Below, piece by piece: positions 18,414 through 29,222 of a DNA stretch of 64,000 bases (the stretch's first letter is position 1; every line of letters starts with the position of its first letter). The translations under genes and the position numbers were made by a program. The stretch comes from Xenorhabdus hominickii (GTDB taxonomy: Bacteria; Pseudomonadota; Gammaproteobacteria; Enterobacterales; Enterobacteriaceae). Location of the stretch: contig NZ_NJAI01000004.1 in assembly GCF_002632725.1 (NCBI RefSeq), positions 261,425 to 325,424 on the forward strand, given 5' to 3'. The notes beneath the pieces are model-generated. The model was not told where the DNA came from and searched no databases. It worked only from the letters and a program-made list of their open reading frames with translations.

Positions 18414-21400
18414 ATGAGTAATAACGAACTGACTTTATTAAAATTAAGACAAGCGGTACTCCAGAAAAAAATTAAAGAACGCATCCAAAATAGTCAGGTA
18501 GAGGAAAAGAGCCAGATTGCTCCGAGAAGTGCTGATCAACAAACGCTCCCGCTATCTTGGGCACAACAGCGGCTGTGGTTCTTAGCGCAGTTAGATCCGG
18601 CCGCACAGACGGCATACCATATTCCCGGTGGCTTGCGTCTGCAAGGTCATCTGGATCTGAATGCCCTGCAAGCCGCTCTGGACAAGATTGTCGTTCGCCA
18701 TGAAATTTTGCGTACCACCATTAAAATGGTCGACAGCCAAGCCCAACAAGTCATTGGCAAACCTAATAATGGCTTCTCTTTGACCGTGGAGGATCTCAGC
18801 CATCTGCCTTCGGCTGAGCAGCAAACAGCCATTGAAAACATCGTCCAGCGTGAAACCAACCAGCCATTCGATTTTGCACAAGGCCCCCTGATCAGGGGCC
18901 GGCTGCTCCGACAAGCAGAAAATGACCATATTTTGCTGTTAACCCAACATCACATTATTTCCGATGGTTGGTCACTCAATATTCTGATGCACGAATTGTC
19001 CACGCTTTACCACGCATTCAGCGAGGGACAAAATGATCCCCTGCCACCCCTGACACTCCAATATGCCGACTATGCCCTTTGGCAACGGCAGTGGCTACAG
19101 GGAGAAGTGCTGGAAAAACAGGTGAATTTCTGGCGTGATGCATTGCAGGGCGCGCCGGCACTTTTAGAGTTACCCACCGACCGACCACGCCCGGAGAAAC
19201 AAAGTTATGCCGGCGGATGCGTCACTATCACTTTGCCACCTGAAATCAAGGCCGGATTAAAAACCCTGAGCCAACGTCATGGTACAACGTTATTTATGAC
19301 GTTGATGGCAGGATGGGCAACATTGCTCTCCCGTCTCAGCGGCCAAACAGACTTAGTGATAGGTACACCCGTTGCCAACCGGCAACACCGCGAATTGGAG
19401 CCGCTGATCGGCTTCTTCGTCAATACGCTGGCACTGCGGGTTCAGTTGGATGACAATCCGAGTGTAAAAGATCTGTTGGCACGAGTGAAAGCACATGCCC
19501 TGAAAGCCTATGCCCACCAAGATCTACCGTTCGAACAACTGGTCGAAGCGCTGCAACCTCCGCGTAGTCTGAGCCACAGCCCGATTTTTCAGGTTATGAT
19601 GTCAGTGGATAACACGCCGGGGCAACAGAGTATTGAATTGCCGGATGTGACGATCAGTGAAATCAATCTCACCGAAAGCAGCTCGCATTTCGATCTTTCA
19701 CTTTCCATGAATGATACTGATAACGGCTTAGTCGGTGAGCTGGAGTACGCCAGTGATCTGTTTGACCCTGCCAGCGTTGAACGCATTGCCAGTTACCTGC
19801 AAACCCTGCTGACGGCGATGGTTGAAGATGATTCGCAGCGGGTGGAAGATTTGCCTCTGTTGCAACCTCAGCAACGTGCCCAAGTTTTGGTGGATTTTAA
19901 TGAGACGGCTCTGGACTATCCGCATCTGTCCTCACCGTCACAGACCATCCTGATCCACCAGCTATTCGAACAACAAGCAGAACGGACACCGGATGCCATT
20001 GCGTTAATGTTTGGTGAGCGTCAGCTGACTTACGCCGAACTGAACCACCAAGCCAACCAACTGGCTCACCATCTGATCGCCTCTGGCGTGCGCCCCGATG
20101 ACCGTATTGCTATTTGTGCCGAGCGCAGTCTGGATATGATCAGCGGCATATACGCGATCCTCAAGGCGGGTGCAGGTTATATTCCCCTCGATCCGGAATA
20201 CCCCGCTGAACGGCTGGCCTACCAGTTGACGGACAGCAAACCCGCATTATTACTCACTCAGCAGCATTTACAGGCTCGGTTGCCGCTCCAGGATATGGCG
20301 GTCTGGTTGCTGGATGATGACCATCATCGGCAGCGCGTCGCGAAACAACCGGTCCAAAATCCTGATGCCCGCCAAATGGGACTCCAGCCACACCATCTGG
20401 CCTACATCATTTATACCTCCGGTTCGACCGGACAACCGAAAGGCGTGATGCTGGAACACCGCAATGTGGTGAACTTTATTCATGCCCAGCGCCAGACCAG
20501 CGATCCTCAACTGGGGGATCGCATCCTGCAATTTGCCACCGTGGCATTCGATACTTCGGTGTCTGATATTTTCCCGACCCTTGCCTCCGGCGCTACGCTG
20601 GTGCTGCGGCCACCCCATATCCGCATACCGGACATCACCTTTGTCGATTTCCTGCGAGAACAACAGATCACCATTATGGATATGCCCACCGCCTTCTGGC
20701 ACCACTGGGTACAGGAGATGATGGCGGGGCGCAGCGGTTTCAGCCCGTACCTGCGTACCATTATTGTCGGCGGCGAAAAGGCGGAATACCGCCATTTAAT
20801 CAACTGGCTCTCCAGCCCGGAAACCCAGGCGTGCCGCTGGATCAACTCCTATGGCCCGACCGAAACGACGGTGATTGCCACCACATTATCGCTGGACAGC
20901 AAAGAGCCCCTGCCGCTCGAAAATACCATTCCGATTGGCTATCCGTTGCCCAATACCCGCATTTACATTCTGGATACGCACGGCCAGCCGGTTCCCATCG
21001 GCGTCAGTGGCGAAATCCATATTGCCGGCGCGGGGGTGGCGCGGGGTTACCTGAACCGCCCCGATTTAACGGCCGAGAAATTTGTTGCCGATCCGTTCAA
21101 TCAACAGCCTGATGCCCGGATGTATCAAACCGGTGACCTGGGCCGCTGGCTGCCCAATGGCGCCATTGAGTATCTGGGGCGCAATGATTTTCAGGTCAAA
21201 ATCCGGGGCTTCCGCATTGAACTGGGGGAAATTGAAACCCAACTGGCGGCCTGTGCAGGGGTCAGCGATGCGGTGGTGATCGCCCGTGAAGAAGGCCGGG
21301 GGGATAAGCGGCTGGTGGCCTACGTGATCCCGCAATCGGGGGTCACACTCAGCCCGTCTCACCTGCGTGAACAACTGAGCAGCAGCCTGATGGAGCATAT

Positions 21401-24400
21401 GCTCCCCAGTGCCTTTGTCATGCTGGACGCGTTCCCGATGTCTGCCAACGGCAAATTGGATCGCAAAGCCCTGCCGGCACCGGATCAGGCGGCGGTGGTC
21501 AGCCGTGAATACCAAGCGCCAGAAGGCGACACTGAGCAGCAATTGGCGGCCGTCTGGCAATCACTGCTCGGTCTGGAGCAAGTCGGCCGTCATGACAATT
21601 TCTTTGAGTTGGGCGGGCATTCCCTGCTGGTCGTCAACCTGATCGAAGAGCTGCGCCAACAAGGTCTGTCCCTTGATGTCAGCACCGTTTTTTCTGCTCC
21701 CACTCTGGCGGCCATGAGCGCACTCGTGAGTCAGAATAGTCATAAAACTACCACCGAGCAGGCGATTCCACCGAATCTGATCCGCGAAGACAGTCTTGCC
21801 ATCACATCCGATATGCTACCGCTGGTGGAGTTAACCCAAAACCAAATTGACCAAATTGTCGCCCATGTCACGGACGGTATCGCCAATATTCAGGATATCT
21901 ACCCGCTGGGACCATTACAGGAAGGCATTCTTTTCCATCATTTGCTGGAAAACGAGGGCGATCTCTATCTCGATAATCAATTGATGGTTTTTAATAGTCG
22001 ATCACGGCTGGACAGCTTCTTGCAGGCAATCCAGCAAGTCATTGACCGCCATGATATTCTGCGTAGTGCCATTCATTGGAAAGAACTCCTTAAACCGGTG
22101 CAGGTTGTCTATCGCCGTGCGCCATTGCCCATGATTGAACATATACTCTTAACAGAAAAAAGTGCCTCAGCAGCAGAAAGCGCCGAAATACAATTACGCC
22201 GTCTTACTGACCCGCGCTCAGTGCGGATGGATATTACCCAAGCGCCACTGCTGGCGGCGCATATCGCCCAAGATCCAGAATCGGGACAGTGGCTGCTCTC
22301 CCTGCTCTATCATCACTTGGTCTGCGACCACATTTCGCTCGATATGATATTCAGTGAAGTGCAAACCCTGCTTCTGGGAGAGAGTGACAAACTGCCAGCG
22401 CCCCTGCCTTACCGCAATTTTATCGCTCAGATCCGCAATGTCCCGCTGGAGGCTCATCAAGCCTATTTCCGCGAGCTGTTGGGTGATGTGGAAGAACCAA
22501 CCCTGCCCTTTGGTTTACTGGATGTGCAGGGTGGAAGTCTCAATGAAATAACAGAAGATATTTTCACGCTAGACAACGAGCTGGCTAACAACCTGCGCGG
22601 TTGCGCCCGTCAATTGGGAATGAGCTCTGCTGTGCTGTTCCATGTGGCGTGGGCACAGGTCTTGGCGCGATGCAGTGGACGGGACGACGTCGTATTCGGT
22701 ACCGTTTTGTTGGGCCGCTTGCAGGGAGGAGCTGGTGCAGCCGAAGTGCTCGGTATGTTTATCAATACCCTGCCTATCCGCATTCGCTTACAAACACGCA
22801 CCGTTAAGCAGGCGGTACAGGAAACTTATCAGCAGTTAAGCGCATTGCTGGGGCACGAACAGGCCCCATTGGCGGTGGCACAACGTTGCAGCGGCATTCA
22901 GGCTCCCCTGCCACTGTTTAACAGCCTGCTCAACTTCCGCCATAGCCCGCGTGACGATGAACAATCCAACTCACTGGCTTGGGAAGGCATTCAGGAGCTG
23001 AATGGTGAAGAACGCAGTAACTACCCGTTGTCGTTAGACGTGGATGATTTTGACGATGGATTTGCTCTCACCGCCCAATGCAGTCAGCAAATTAATCCGG
23101 CTCGCATCAATGCTTATATGAATGCCGCTCTGAAAAGTATTGTGGCTGCGCTGCAATACGCGCCAGAGCAAGCCATTAGCGCGCTCGATATCCTGCCATC
23201 AGCAGAGCGCACGCAGTTGTTGGTGGACTTTAACGCAACCCAACTGACTTATCCGCAGGACAGTCTGATCCACCAACTGTTCGAGCAGCAGGTTGAGCGC
23301 ACACCGGATGCCATCGCGTTGGTATCTGGCGAAAACCAATTGAGTTATACAGAGCTGAACCAGCACGCCAATCAATTGGCACACCTCTTGATTGCTGCCG
23401 GCATACGCCCCGATGATCGGGTGGCAATTTGTGCCGATCGCAGTCTGGACATGATTATTGGCATGTACGCGATCCTCAAGGCGGGTGCGGGTTATGTTCC
23501 GCTCGATCCAGAATATCCGACCGAACGACTGGCCTATCAATTATCGGATAGCCAACCGGCTTTATTGCTGACTCAGCAACATTTACAGGCTCGCCTGCCA
23601 ATACAGGAAATGCCTGTTTGGCTGTTGGATGATGAAACCCATCAAGCAAGTGTGTCAAAACAGCCTGCGCATAATCCTGATATTGAGAGAATAGGCCTTC
23701 AACCGCACCATCTGGCTTATATCATCTATACTTCCGGCTCAACCGGACAACCGAAAGGCGTGATGCTGGAACACCGTAATGTGGTGAGCTTTATCCATGC
23801 CCAACGCCAGACCAGCGAACCTCAATTAGGGGATCGCATCCTGCAATTTGCCACCGTGGCGTTTGATACCTCAGTATCAGATATTTTCCCGACCCTTGCT
23901 TCCGGTGCCACGCTGGTTCTGCGTCCGTCTCATATCCGCATACCGGACATGACGTTTGTCGATTTCTTGCGGGAACAACAGATCACCATCATCGATCTGC
24001 CGACTGCCTTCTGGCATCACTGGGTACAGGAGATGATGGCGGGTCGCAGCGGTTTCAGTCCTTATCTGCATACCGTGATTATCGGGGGTGAAAAAGCAGA
24101 GTACCGTCATTTAATGGGCTGGCTGTCACGTCCGGAGACACAATCCTGCCGTTGGCTTAACTCCTACGGCCCGACCGAAACCACCGTGACCGCCACAACT
24201 TTGACGCTAGATGATAAACAGATACTGACTGTCACCGACAACATTCCCATTGGGTATCCGATGCCCAATGCACGCATCTATATTTTGGATGCCCACGGTC
24301 AGCCCGCACCTGTCGGCGTGAGCGGCGAAATTCACATTGGTGGCATGGGCGTCGCCCGTGGTTATCTGAACCGGCCGGAACTGACCGCAGAAAAATTTGT

Positions 24401-27400
24401 TGTCGATACTTTCAGCGAACAGCCCAACGCCCGCATGTATAAGACCGGCGATTTAGGGTGCTGGTTACCAAATGGCATGATTGATTATCTGGGGCGCAAC
24501 GATTTTCAGATCAAAATACGCGGCTTCCGCATTGAGCTGGGGGAAATCGAGGCACAACTGGCGGCTTGTAACGGAGTCAGTGATGTTGTTGTGATCGCCC
24601 GCGACGAATCCCGTGAAGAAAAAAAGAATGGTGACAAACGTCTGGTGGCCTATGTGATCCCACATACCGGCATCACCCTGACACCGGCCGATCTGCGCGA
24701 GCAACTCAGCACCCGCCTGATGGAATATATGCTTCCCAGTGCCTTTGTCATGCTGGATGCCTTCCCCCTCTCCGCCAACGGTAAGTTAGATCGTAAAGCG
24801 TTGCCCGCTCCCGATCATACTGCTACTGTCAATCGTGAATACGAAGCACCACAAGGCGAAATCGAACAGAAATTGGCGGCCGTCTGGCAATCCCTGCTGG
24901 ACTTGGAACACGTCGGACGCCACGATAATTTCTTTGAATTGGGTGGGCATTCACTGCTGGTCGTCAGCCTGATTGAACAACTGCGTCAGCAAGGGCTATC
25001 CATTGATGTCAGTGCCGTCTTCTCTGCTCCGACACTGGCTGCCATGAGCTCACGCCTGAACCGGAACAGTGAACAAGACACGGCAGCCCAAGCTATTCCA
25101 CCAAACCTGATCCGCGAAGACAGCCTTACCATTACGCCCGAAATGCTGCCTCTTGTGGAATTAACCCAAGCACAGATTGACCAGATTGTTGACCGCGTAC
25201 CGGGCGGTACCGCCAACATTCAGGATATCTACCCGTTGGGGCCATTACAGGAAGGTATTCTGTTCCATCATTTGCTGGAAGAGGAAGGCGATACCTATCT
25301 CGAAAACATCCTGATGAACTTTGACAGTCGGGAACGGCTGGATAGTTTCTTGCAGGCACTCCAGCAGGTGATTGATCGACATGATATTCAGCGCAGTGCC
25401 TTCCATTGGCAGGAACTCCCTACGCCAGTGCAAGTCGTCTACCGCCATGCACCATTACCCATTACTGAACTCACTCTCTCAGCAGGGGAAAATGCCGAAA
25501 CACAATTACAGTGCCTTACCGATCCGCAAACAATCCGGCTGGATATTACCAAAGCGCCACTGTTGGCAGCCAACATTGCCAAAGATCCCGATTCAGGGCT
25601 GTGGTGGCTGAGCCTGCTGCATCACCATCTGGTTTGTGACCACCTGTCACTGGAAATCATTTTCGGTGAAGTACAAGCATTACTCTTGGGTGAAGAAGCG
25701 AATCTGCCCGCGCCCCTACCTTACCGCAATTTTATTGCCCAGATCCGCAAAGTGCCGATTGAGGTACACAAGGCTTATTTTCAACAATTACTGGGAGATG
25801 TAGAAGAGCCGACCCTGCCCTTTGGTTTACTGGATGTACAGGGTGGCAAACGCGATGAGCACGATGAAATAGTGGAAAATATCCTCACGCTGGATGACGA
25901 ACTTGCTCAGCAGATCCGCGACTGCGCCCGTCAACAGGGGATCAGCGCTGCGGTGCTGTTCCATGTAGTATGGGCACAGGTATTGGCACAATGCTGCGGC
26001 CGTGATGATGTGGTATTCGGTACCGTATTACTGGGTCGCTTACAGGGCGGGATGGGCGCATCCCAAGTACTTGGGATGTTTATCAATACCCTGCCTGTTC
26101 GTATTCGTTTGCAGGATCGCAATGTTGGGCAAGTGGTACAGGAAACTTATCAGCACTTAAGCGAGTTGCTGGATCATGAACAGACGCCGTTGGCGATTGC
26201 ACAGCGTTGCAGTGGCATTCAGGCATCATTGCCACTGTTTAACAGCCTGCTCAATTTCCGCCATAGCCCGCGTGATGATGAACAATCCAGTTCACCGGCC
26301 TGGGACGGCATTCAGGAAATGGAAAGTGAAGAGCGCAGCAACTACCCACTGTCGCTGGATGTGGATGATTTTGATGATGGATTCGAGCTCACAGCGCAAT
26401 GTAGCCAGCAAGTTGATCCTGTACGCATTAATGCTTATGTCAACACCGCGCTAAAAGGCATTGTGGCCACACTGCAAACTGCTCCTGAAAAAGCAATCCA
26501 ATCAATCGATATCCTGCCACTGGCAGAACGTACCCAATTACTGGAGACGTTTAACGACACCGCACTGGACTATCCGCAGGATAAGTTGATCCATCAACTG
26601 TTCGAGCAACAAGCGGAACTCACACCGGATGCCACCGCTTTGGTATTTGGCGATACACAATTGAGTTATGCAGAACTGAACCGCCACGCCAACCAACTGG
26701 CGCATAGCCTGATTGCGTCTGGCGTACGTGCTGATGATCGTATCGCTATCTGTGCTGATCGCAATCTGGACATGATTATTGGCATGTACGGGATTCTCAA
26801 GGCGGGCGCGGGCTACATTCCACTCGATCCGGAATATCCTCTCGACCGGCTGGCTTATCAGTTAACAGACAGCAAGCCGGTGTTACTGCTGACCCAGACA
26901 CATTTGCAGGCTCGTTTGCCGCTACAGGACGTGAATGTCTGGCTGTTAGATAACGAAAAACATCGGGAAAACGTGGCACAACAGCCTGAGCATAATCCTG
27001 ATGCCAGTCAGATAGGGCTACAGCCGCATCATCTGGCTTATATCATCTATACTTCCGGCTCAACCGGACAACCGAAAGGCGTGATGCTGGAACACCGCAA
27101 TGTGGTGAATTTTATCCACACCCAACACAAAACCAGTGAACCGCAGGCCGGAGATCGCATACTGCAATTTGCCACCGTGGCATTTGATACTTCGGTGTCA
27201 GATATTTTCCCTACCCTCGCCTCCGGCGCTACGCTGGTTCTGCGCCCGGCTCATATCCGCGTACCGGATGCAGATTTTGTCACTCTGCTGAATGAGCAAC
27301 AGATCACCATCATCGATCTCCCGACCGCCTTCTGGCATCACTGGGTACAGGAGATGACAGCGGGTCGCAGTGGTTTCGGCCAATACCTGCGCACGGTTAT

Positions 27401-29222
27401 TGTCGGCGGTGAGAAAGCAGAACTCCGCCATTTGCTGAGTTGGCACGCCATGCCGGAAACGCAGTCCTGCCGCTGGATTAACTCCTATGGCCCAACCGAG
27501 ACGACAGTCATCGCCACAACGCTGATGCTGGACAATCAACACACTGTGCCTATCACTGATAACATCCCGATTGGTTATCCGTTGCCCAATACCCGCATTT
27601 ATATTCTGGATACGCTCGGACAACCGGTCCCATTGGGTGTCAGCGGTGAAATCCATATCGGTGGTGCCGGCGTGGCCCGTGGTTACCTGAACCGATCCGA
27701 TTTAACGGCGGAGAAATTTGTTGCCGACCCGTTCAGCCGACAGCCTGATGCCCGTATGTATAAAACCGGTGACCTGGGCCGCTGGCTGCCCAATGGCATG
27801 ATTGAATATCTGGGACGCAATGATTTTCAGGTCAAGCTGCGCGGTTTCCGCATTGAATTGGGTGAGATAGAAAATCAACTGGTTCAATGTCAGGGCGTAC
27901 TTGAAGCTATCGTCCTTGTGCGCGAAACAGCCTCTGATGATAAGCGCCTCATCGCCTATGTGCAGCCTCAATCCGGTATCAGCCTTGTCCCCAGCGAACT
28001 GCGACAACAGCTTGCCCAACATCTGGCGGACTATATGCTTCCCAGCGCATTTGTGACACTCGATGCCTTCCCGCTCACATCCAATGGCAAAATTGACCGT
28101 CAGGCATTCCCTGCCCCTGACCAGTCCGCCATCGTAGTACGTGGCTATGAAGCGCCACAAGGTGAAGTGGAAAGCACACTGGCCCAGATTTGGCAGAACC
28201 TGCTGGGCTTAGAACGTGTCAGCCGCCATGACCACTTCTTCGAGCTGGGCGGGCATTCCCTGCTAATCCTGAAAGCCTGTTCGCTGGCAGTAGAAAAATT
28301 CGGGCTGGAACAGCGAATGATGGCACGTTTGATGACATTCACCACCATTAAAGAGCAGGCTCGCATCATTGAAAACCGTGATAATGCTGATGTTGGCTCA
28401 ATGGTCGGTTTGTCACAAAACACTGGGGCGAAACCGCTGTTCTTTGCCCCGGGCGCGGGCGGGCAAGTGCTTTATCTTCGTGAACTGGCGACAGAATTAG
28501 AGGGAGATTACTCTGTTTGGGGTATGCAATCCCCCGAATTAGACGGTAGTCACACTCATTTACAGAGCCTTGAAGCAATGGCTGATGTGATGATCGACGA
28601 TATGAAAAAAGTCCAGCCAACCGGCCCTTATTACTTGGGTGGACATTCATTCGGCGGCTGGCTCGCATTTGAAATGGCTCGTCAGCTCGTCCAACAAGGT
28701 GAAGAAATTGCCTTGCTGGCTTTAGTCGATAGCGAACCACCCCTTGAAAACTTCGCACCGAAGGATGAATTAGAATGGTCTGACAGCCGTTGGATGGCCG
28801 AATTTGGCAATGTGCTTGCCGCACTTAAGGGCGCAGAAGATCACTTCACTGAGGAAGAATTCCAGTCGATGACAGAAAAGGCGCAAATCGATAGCTTGCG
28901 CCTGCGCCTGATCGAAGAGGAGCTCTTGCCATCTCAGCTTGAACCTGAAGAAATCGCAACTTATGTGCGTGTATTCAAGTCTCATTCGTTAGCGCATTAC
29001 CAGCCACAAGACCGCTATTCCGGGAGTGTTCACTTGCTCTTAGCGAGTGATAACCAAGAAGATGAGGAATTGGAGACATTTGTCGAGAGCATAATCACCG
29101 GATGGGAAACCTTAGTAACTGGTGAGGTAGTACCACAGCGTTTAGCCGGAGATCACATCACCATGATGCGCCATCCTTTCGTTCAGGATCTGGCATCAGC
29201 TATCGCGAGTGTGGAGAAGTAA
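18414..29222 (+). CDS. paxC: NRPS PaxC, three modules C-A-T-C(dual)-A-T-C(dual)-A-T-TE
   Basis: Terminal synthetase (3602 aa) adding residues 5-7 and releasing the peptide. C1 (~42-465) is an LCL-type domain with HHIISDGWS. A1 (~485-1022), T1 (Ser ~1070). C2 (~1125-1595, HHLLENEGD) and C3 (~2229-2695, HHLLEEEGD) are dual epimerisation/condensation domains, predicting D residues 5 and 6. A2 (~1600-2132), T2 (~2179), A3 (~2702-3235), T3 (~3281). The A pockets read DTSDIGSVIK, DTSDIGSVTK and DTSDIGSVIK, the same type as in PaxB. The type I thioesterase (~3340-3602) has GHSFGG (nucleophile Ser ~3412), an Asp in LALVDSEPP and a His in AGDHITMM. The N-terminal helix (LLKLRQAVLQKKIKERI) should dock with the PaxB tail. 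It starts 4 bases after the paxB stop with GGAGA upstream, so it is probably translationally coupled. Confidence 0.92.
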   Translation: MSNNELTLLKLRQAVLQKKIKERIQNSQVEEKSQIAPRSADQQTLPLSWAQQRLWFLAQLDPAAQTAYHIPGGLRLQGHLDLNALQAALDKIVVRHEILRTTIKMVDSQAQQVIGKPNNGFSLTVEDLSHLPSAEQQTAIENIVQRETNQPFDFAQGPLIRGRLLRQAENDHILLLTQHHIISDGWSLNILMHELSTLYHAFSEGQNDPLPPLTLQYADYALWQRQWLQGEVLEKQVNFWRDALQGAPALLELPTDRPRPEKQSYAGGCVTITLPPEIKAGLKTLSQRHGTTLFMTLMAGWATLLSRLSGQTDLVIGTPVANRQHRELEPLIGFFVNTLALRVQLDDNPSVKDLLARVKAHALKAYAHQDLPFEQLVEALQPPRSLSHSPIFQVMMSVDNTPGQQSIELPDVTISEINLTESSSHFDLSLSMNDTDNGLVGELEYASDLFDPASVERIASYLQTLLTAMVEDDSQRVEDLPLLQPQQRAQVLVDFNETALDYPHLSSPSQTILIHQLFEQQAERTPDAIALMFGERQLTYAELNHQANQLAHHLIASGVRPDDRIAICAERSLDMISGIYAILKAGAGYIPLDPEYPAERLAYQLTDSKPALLLTQQHLQARLPLQDMAVWLLDDDHHRQRVAKQPVQNPDARQMGLQPHHLAYIIYTSGSTGQPKGVMLEHRNVVNFIHAQRQTSDPQLGDRILQFATVAFDTSVSDIFPTLASGATLVLRPPHIRIPDITFVDFLREQQITIMDMPTAFWHHWVQEMMAGRSGFSPYLRTIIVGGEKAEYRHLINWLSSPETQACRWINSYGPTETTVIATTLSLDSKEPLPLENTIPIGYPLPNTRIYILDTHGQPVPIGVSGEIHIAGAGVARGYLNRPDLTAEKFVADPFNQQPDARMYQTGDLGRWLPNGAIEYLGRNDFQVKIRGFRIELGEIETQLAACAGVSDAVVIAREEGRGDKRLVAYVIPQSGVTLSPSHLREQLSSSLMEHMLPSAFVMLDAFPMSANGKLDRKALPAPDQAAVVSREYQAPEGDTEQQLAAVWQSLLGLEQVGRHDNFFELGGHSLLVVNLIEELRQQGLSLDVSTVFSAPTLAAMSALVSQNSHKTTTEQAIPPNLIREDSLAITSDMLPLVELTQNQIDQIVAHVTDGIANIQDIYPLGPLQEGILFHHLLENEGDLYLDNQLMVFNSRSRLDSFLQAIQQVIDRHDILRSAIHWKELLKPVQVVYRRAPLPMIEHILLTEKSASAAESAEIQLRRLTDPRSVRMDITQAPLLAAHIAQDPESGQWLLSLLYHHLVCDHISLDMIFSEVQTLLLGESDKLPAPLPYRNFIAQIRNVPLEAHQAYFRELLGDVEEPTLPFGLLDVQGGSLNEITEDIFTLDNELANNLRGCARQLGMSSAVLFHVAWAQVLARCSGRDDVVFGTVLLGRLQGGAGAAEVLGMFINTLPIRIRLQTRTVKQAVQETYQQLSALLGHEQAPLAVAQRCSGIQAPLPLFNSLLNFRHSPRDDEQSNSLAWEGIQELNGEERSNYPLSLDVDDFDDGFALTAQCSQQINPARINAYMNAALKSIVAALQYAPEQAISALDILPSAERTQLLVDFNATQLTYPQDSLIHQLFEQQVERTPDAIALVSGENQLSYTELNQHANQLAHLLIAAGIRPDDRVAICADRSLDMIIGMYAILKAGAGYVPLDPEYPTERLAYQLSDSQPALLLTQQHLQARLPIQEMPVWLLDDETHQASVSKQPAHNPDIERIGLQPHHLAYIIYTSGSTGQPKGVMLEHRNVVSFIHAQRQTSEPQLGDRILQFATVAFDTSVSDIFPTLASGATLVLRPSHIRIPDMTFVDFLREQQITIIDLPTAFWHHWVQEMMAGRSGFSPYLHTVIIGGEKAEYRHLMGWLSRPETQSCRWLNSYGPTETTVTATTLTLDDKQILTVTDNIPIGYPMPNARIYILDAHGQPAPVGVSGEIHIGGMGVARGYLNRPELTAEKFVVDTFSEQPNARMYKTGDLGCWLPNGMIDYLGRNDFQIKIRGFRIELGEIEAQLAACNGVSDVVVIARDESREEKKNGDKRLVAYVIPHTGITLTPADLREQLSTRLMEYMLPSAFVMLDAFPLSANGKLDRKALPAPDHTATVNREYEAPQGEIEQKLAAVWQSLLDLEHVGRHDNFFELGGHSLLVVSLIEQLRQQGLSIDVSAVFSAPTLAAMSSRLNRNSEQDTAAQAIPPNLIREDSLTITPEMLPLVELTQAQIDQIVDRVPGGTANIQDIYPLGPLQEGILFHHLLEEEGDTYLENILMNFDSRERLDSFLQALQQVIDRHDIQRSAFHWQELPTPVQVVYRHAPLPITELTLSAGENAETQLQCLTDPQTIRLDITKAPLLAANIAKDPDSGLWWLSLLHHHLVCDHLSLEIIFGEVQALLLGEEANLPAPLPYRNFIAQIRKVPIEVHKAYFQQLLGDVEEPTLPFGLLDVQGGKRDEHDEIVENILTLDDELAQQIRDCARQQGISAAVLFHVVWAQVLAQCCGRDDVVFGTVLLGRLQGGMGASQVLGMFINTLPVRIRLQDRNVGQVVQETYQHLSELLDHEQTPLAIAQRCSGIQASLPLFNSLLNFRHSPRDDEQSSSPAWDGIQEMESEERSNYPLSLDVDDFDDGFELTAQCSQQVDPVRINAYVNTALKGIVATLQTAPEKAIQSIDILPLAERTQLLETFNDTALDYPQDKLIHQLFEQQAELTPDATALVFGDTQLSYAELNRHANQLAHSLIASGVRADDRIAICADRNLDMIIGMYGILKAGAGYIPLDPEYPLDRLAYQLTDSKPVLLLTQTHLQARLPLQDVNVWLLDNEKHRENVAQQPEHNPDASQIGLQPHHLAYIIYTSGSTGQPKGVMLEHRNVVNFIHTQHKTSEPQAGDRILQFATVAFDTSVSDIFPTLASGATLVLRPAHIRVPDADFVTLLNEQQITIIDLPTAFWHHWVQEMTAGRSGFGQYLRTVIVGGEKAELRHLLSWHAMPETQSCRWINSYGPTETTVIATTLMLDNQHTVPITDNIPIGYPLPNTRIYILDTLGQPVPLGVSGEIHIGGAGVARGYLNRSDLTAEKFVADPFSRQPDARMYKTGDLGRWLPNGMIEYLGRNDFQVKLRGFRIELGEIENQLVQCQGVLEAIVLVRETASDDKRLIAYVQPQSGISLVPSELRQQLAQHLADYMLPSAFVTLDAFPLTSNGKIDRQAFPAPDQSAIVVRGYEAPQGEVESTLAQIWQNLLGLERVSRHDHFFELGGHSLLILKACSLAVEKFGLEQRMMARLMTFTTIKEQARIIENRDNADVGSMVGLSQNTGAKPLFFAPGAGGQVLYLRELATELEGDYSVWGMQSPELDGSHTHLQSLEAMADVMIDDMKKVQPTGPYYLGGHSFGGWLAFEMARQLVQQGEEIALLALVDSEPPLENFAPKDELEWSDSRWMAEFGNVLAALKGAEDHFTEEEFQSMTEKAQIDSLRLRLIEEELLPSQLEPEEIATYVRVFKSHSLAHYQPQDRYSGSVHLLLASDNQEDEELETFVESIITGWETLVTGEVVPQRLAGDHITMMRHPFVQDLASAIASVEK
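19707..21658 (+). repeat. Near-identical 1.95 kb tract, paxC copy
   Basis: Partner of 12899-14850. It spans the end of C1, all of A1 and T1 of paxC. The A domains therefore have the same pocket code. The tract is unbroken by indels. Confidence 0.9.

Noticed and set aside
9836-28120. Regularly repeated DNA across paxB/paxC considered as a tandem or CRISPR-like array
   Set aside because: The repeats are whole NRPS modules of ~3 kb coding for A, T and C domains, not spaced short repeats.
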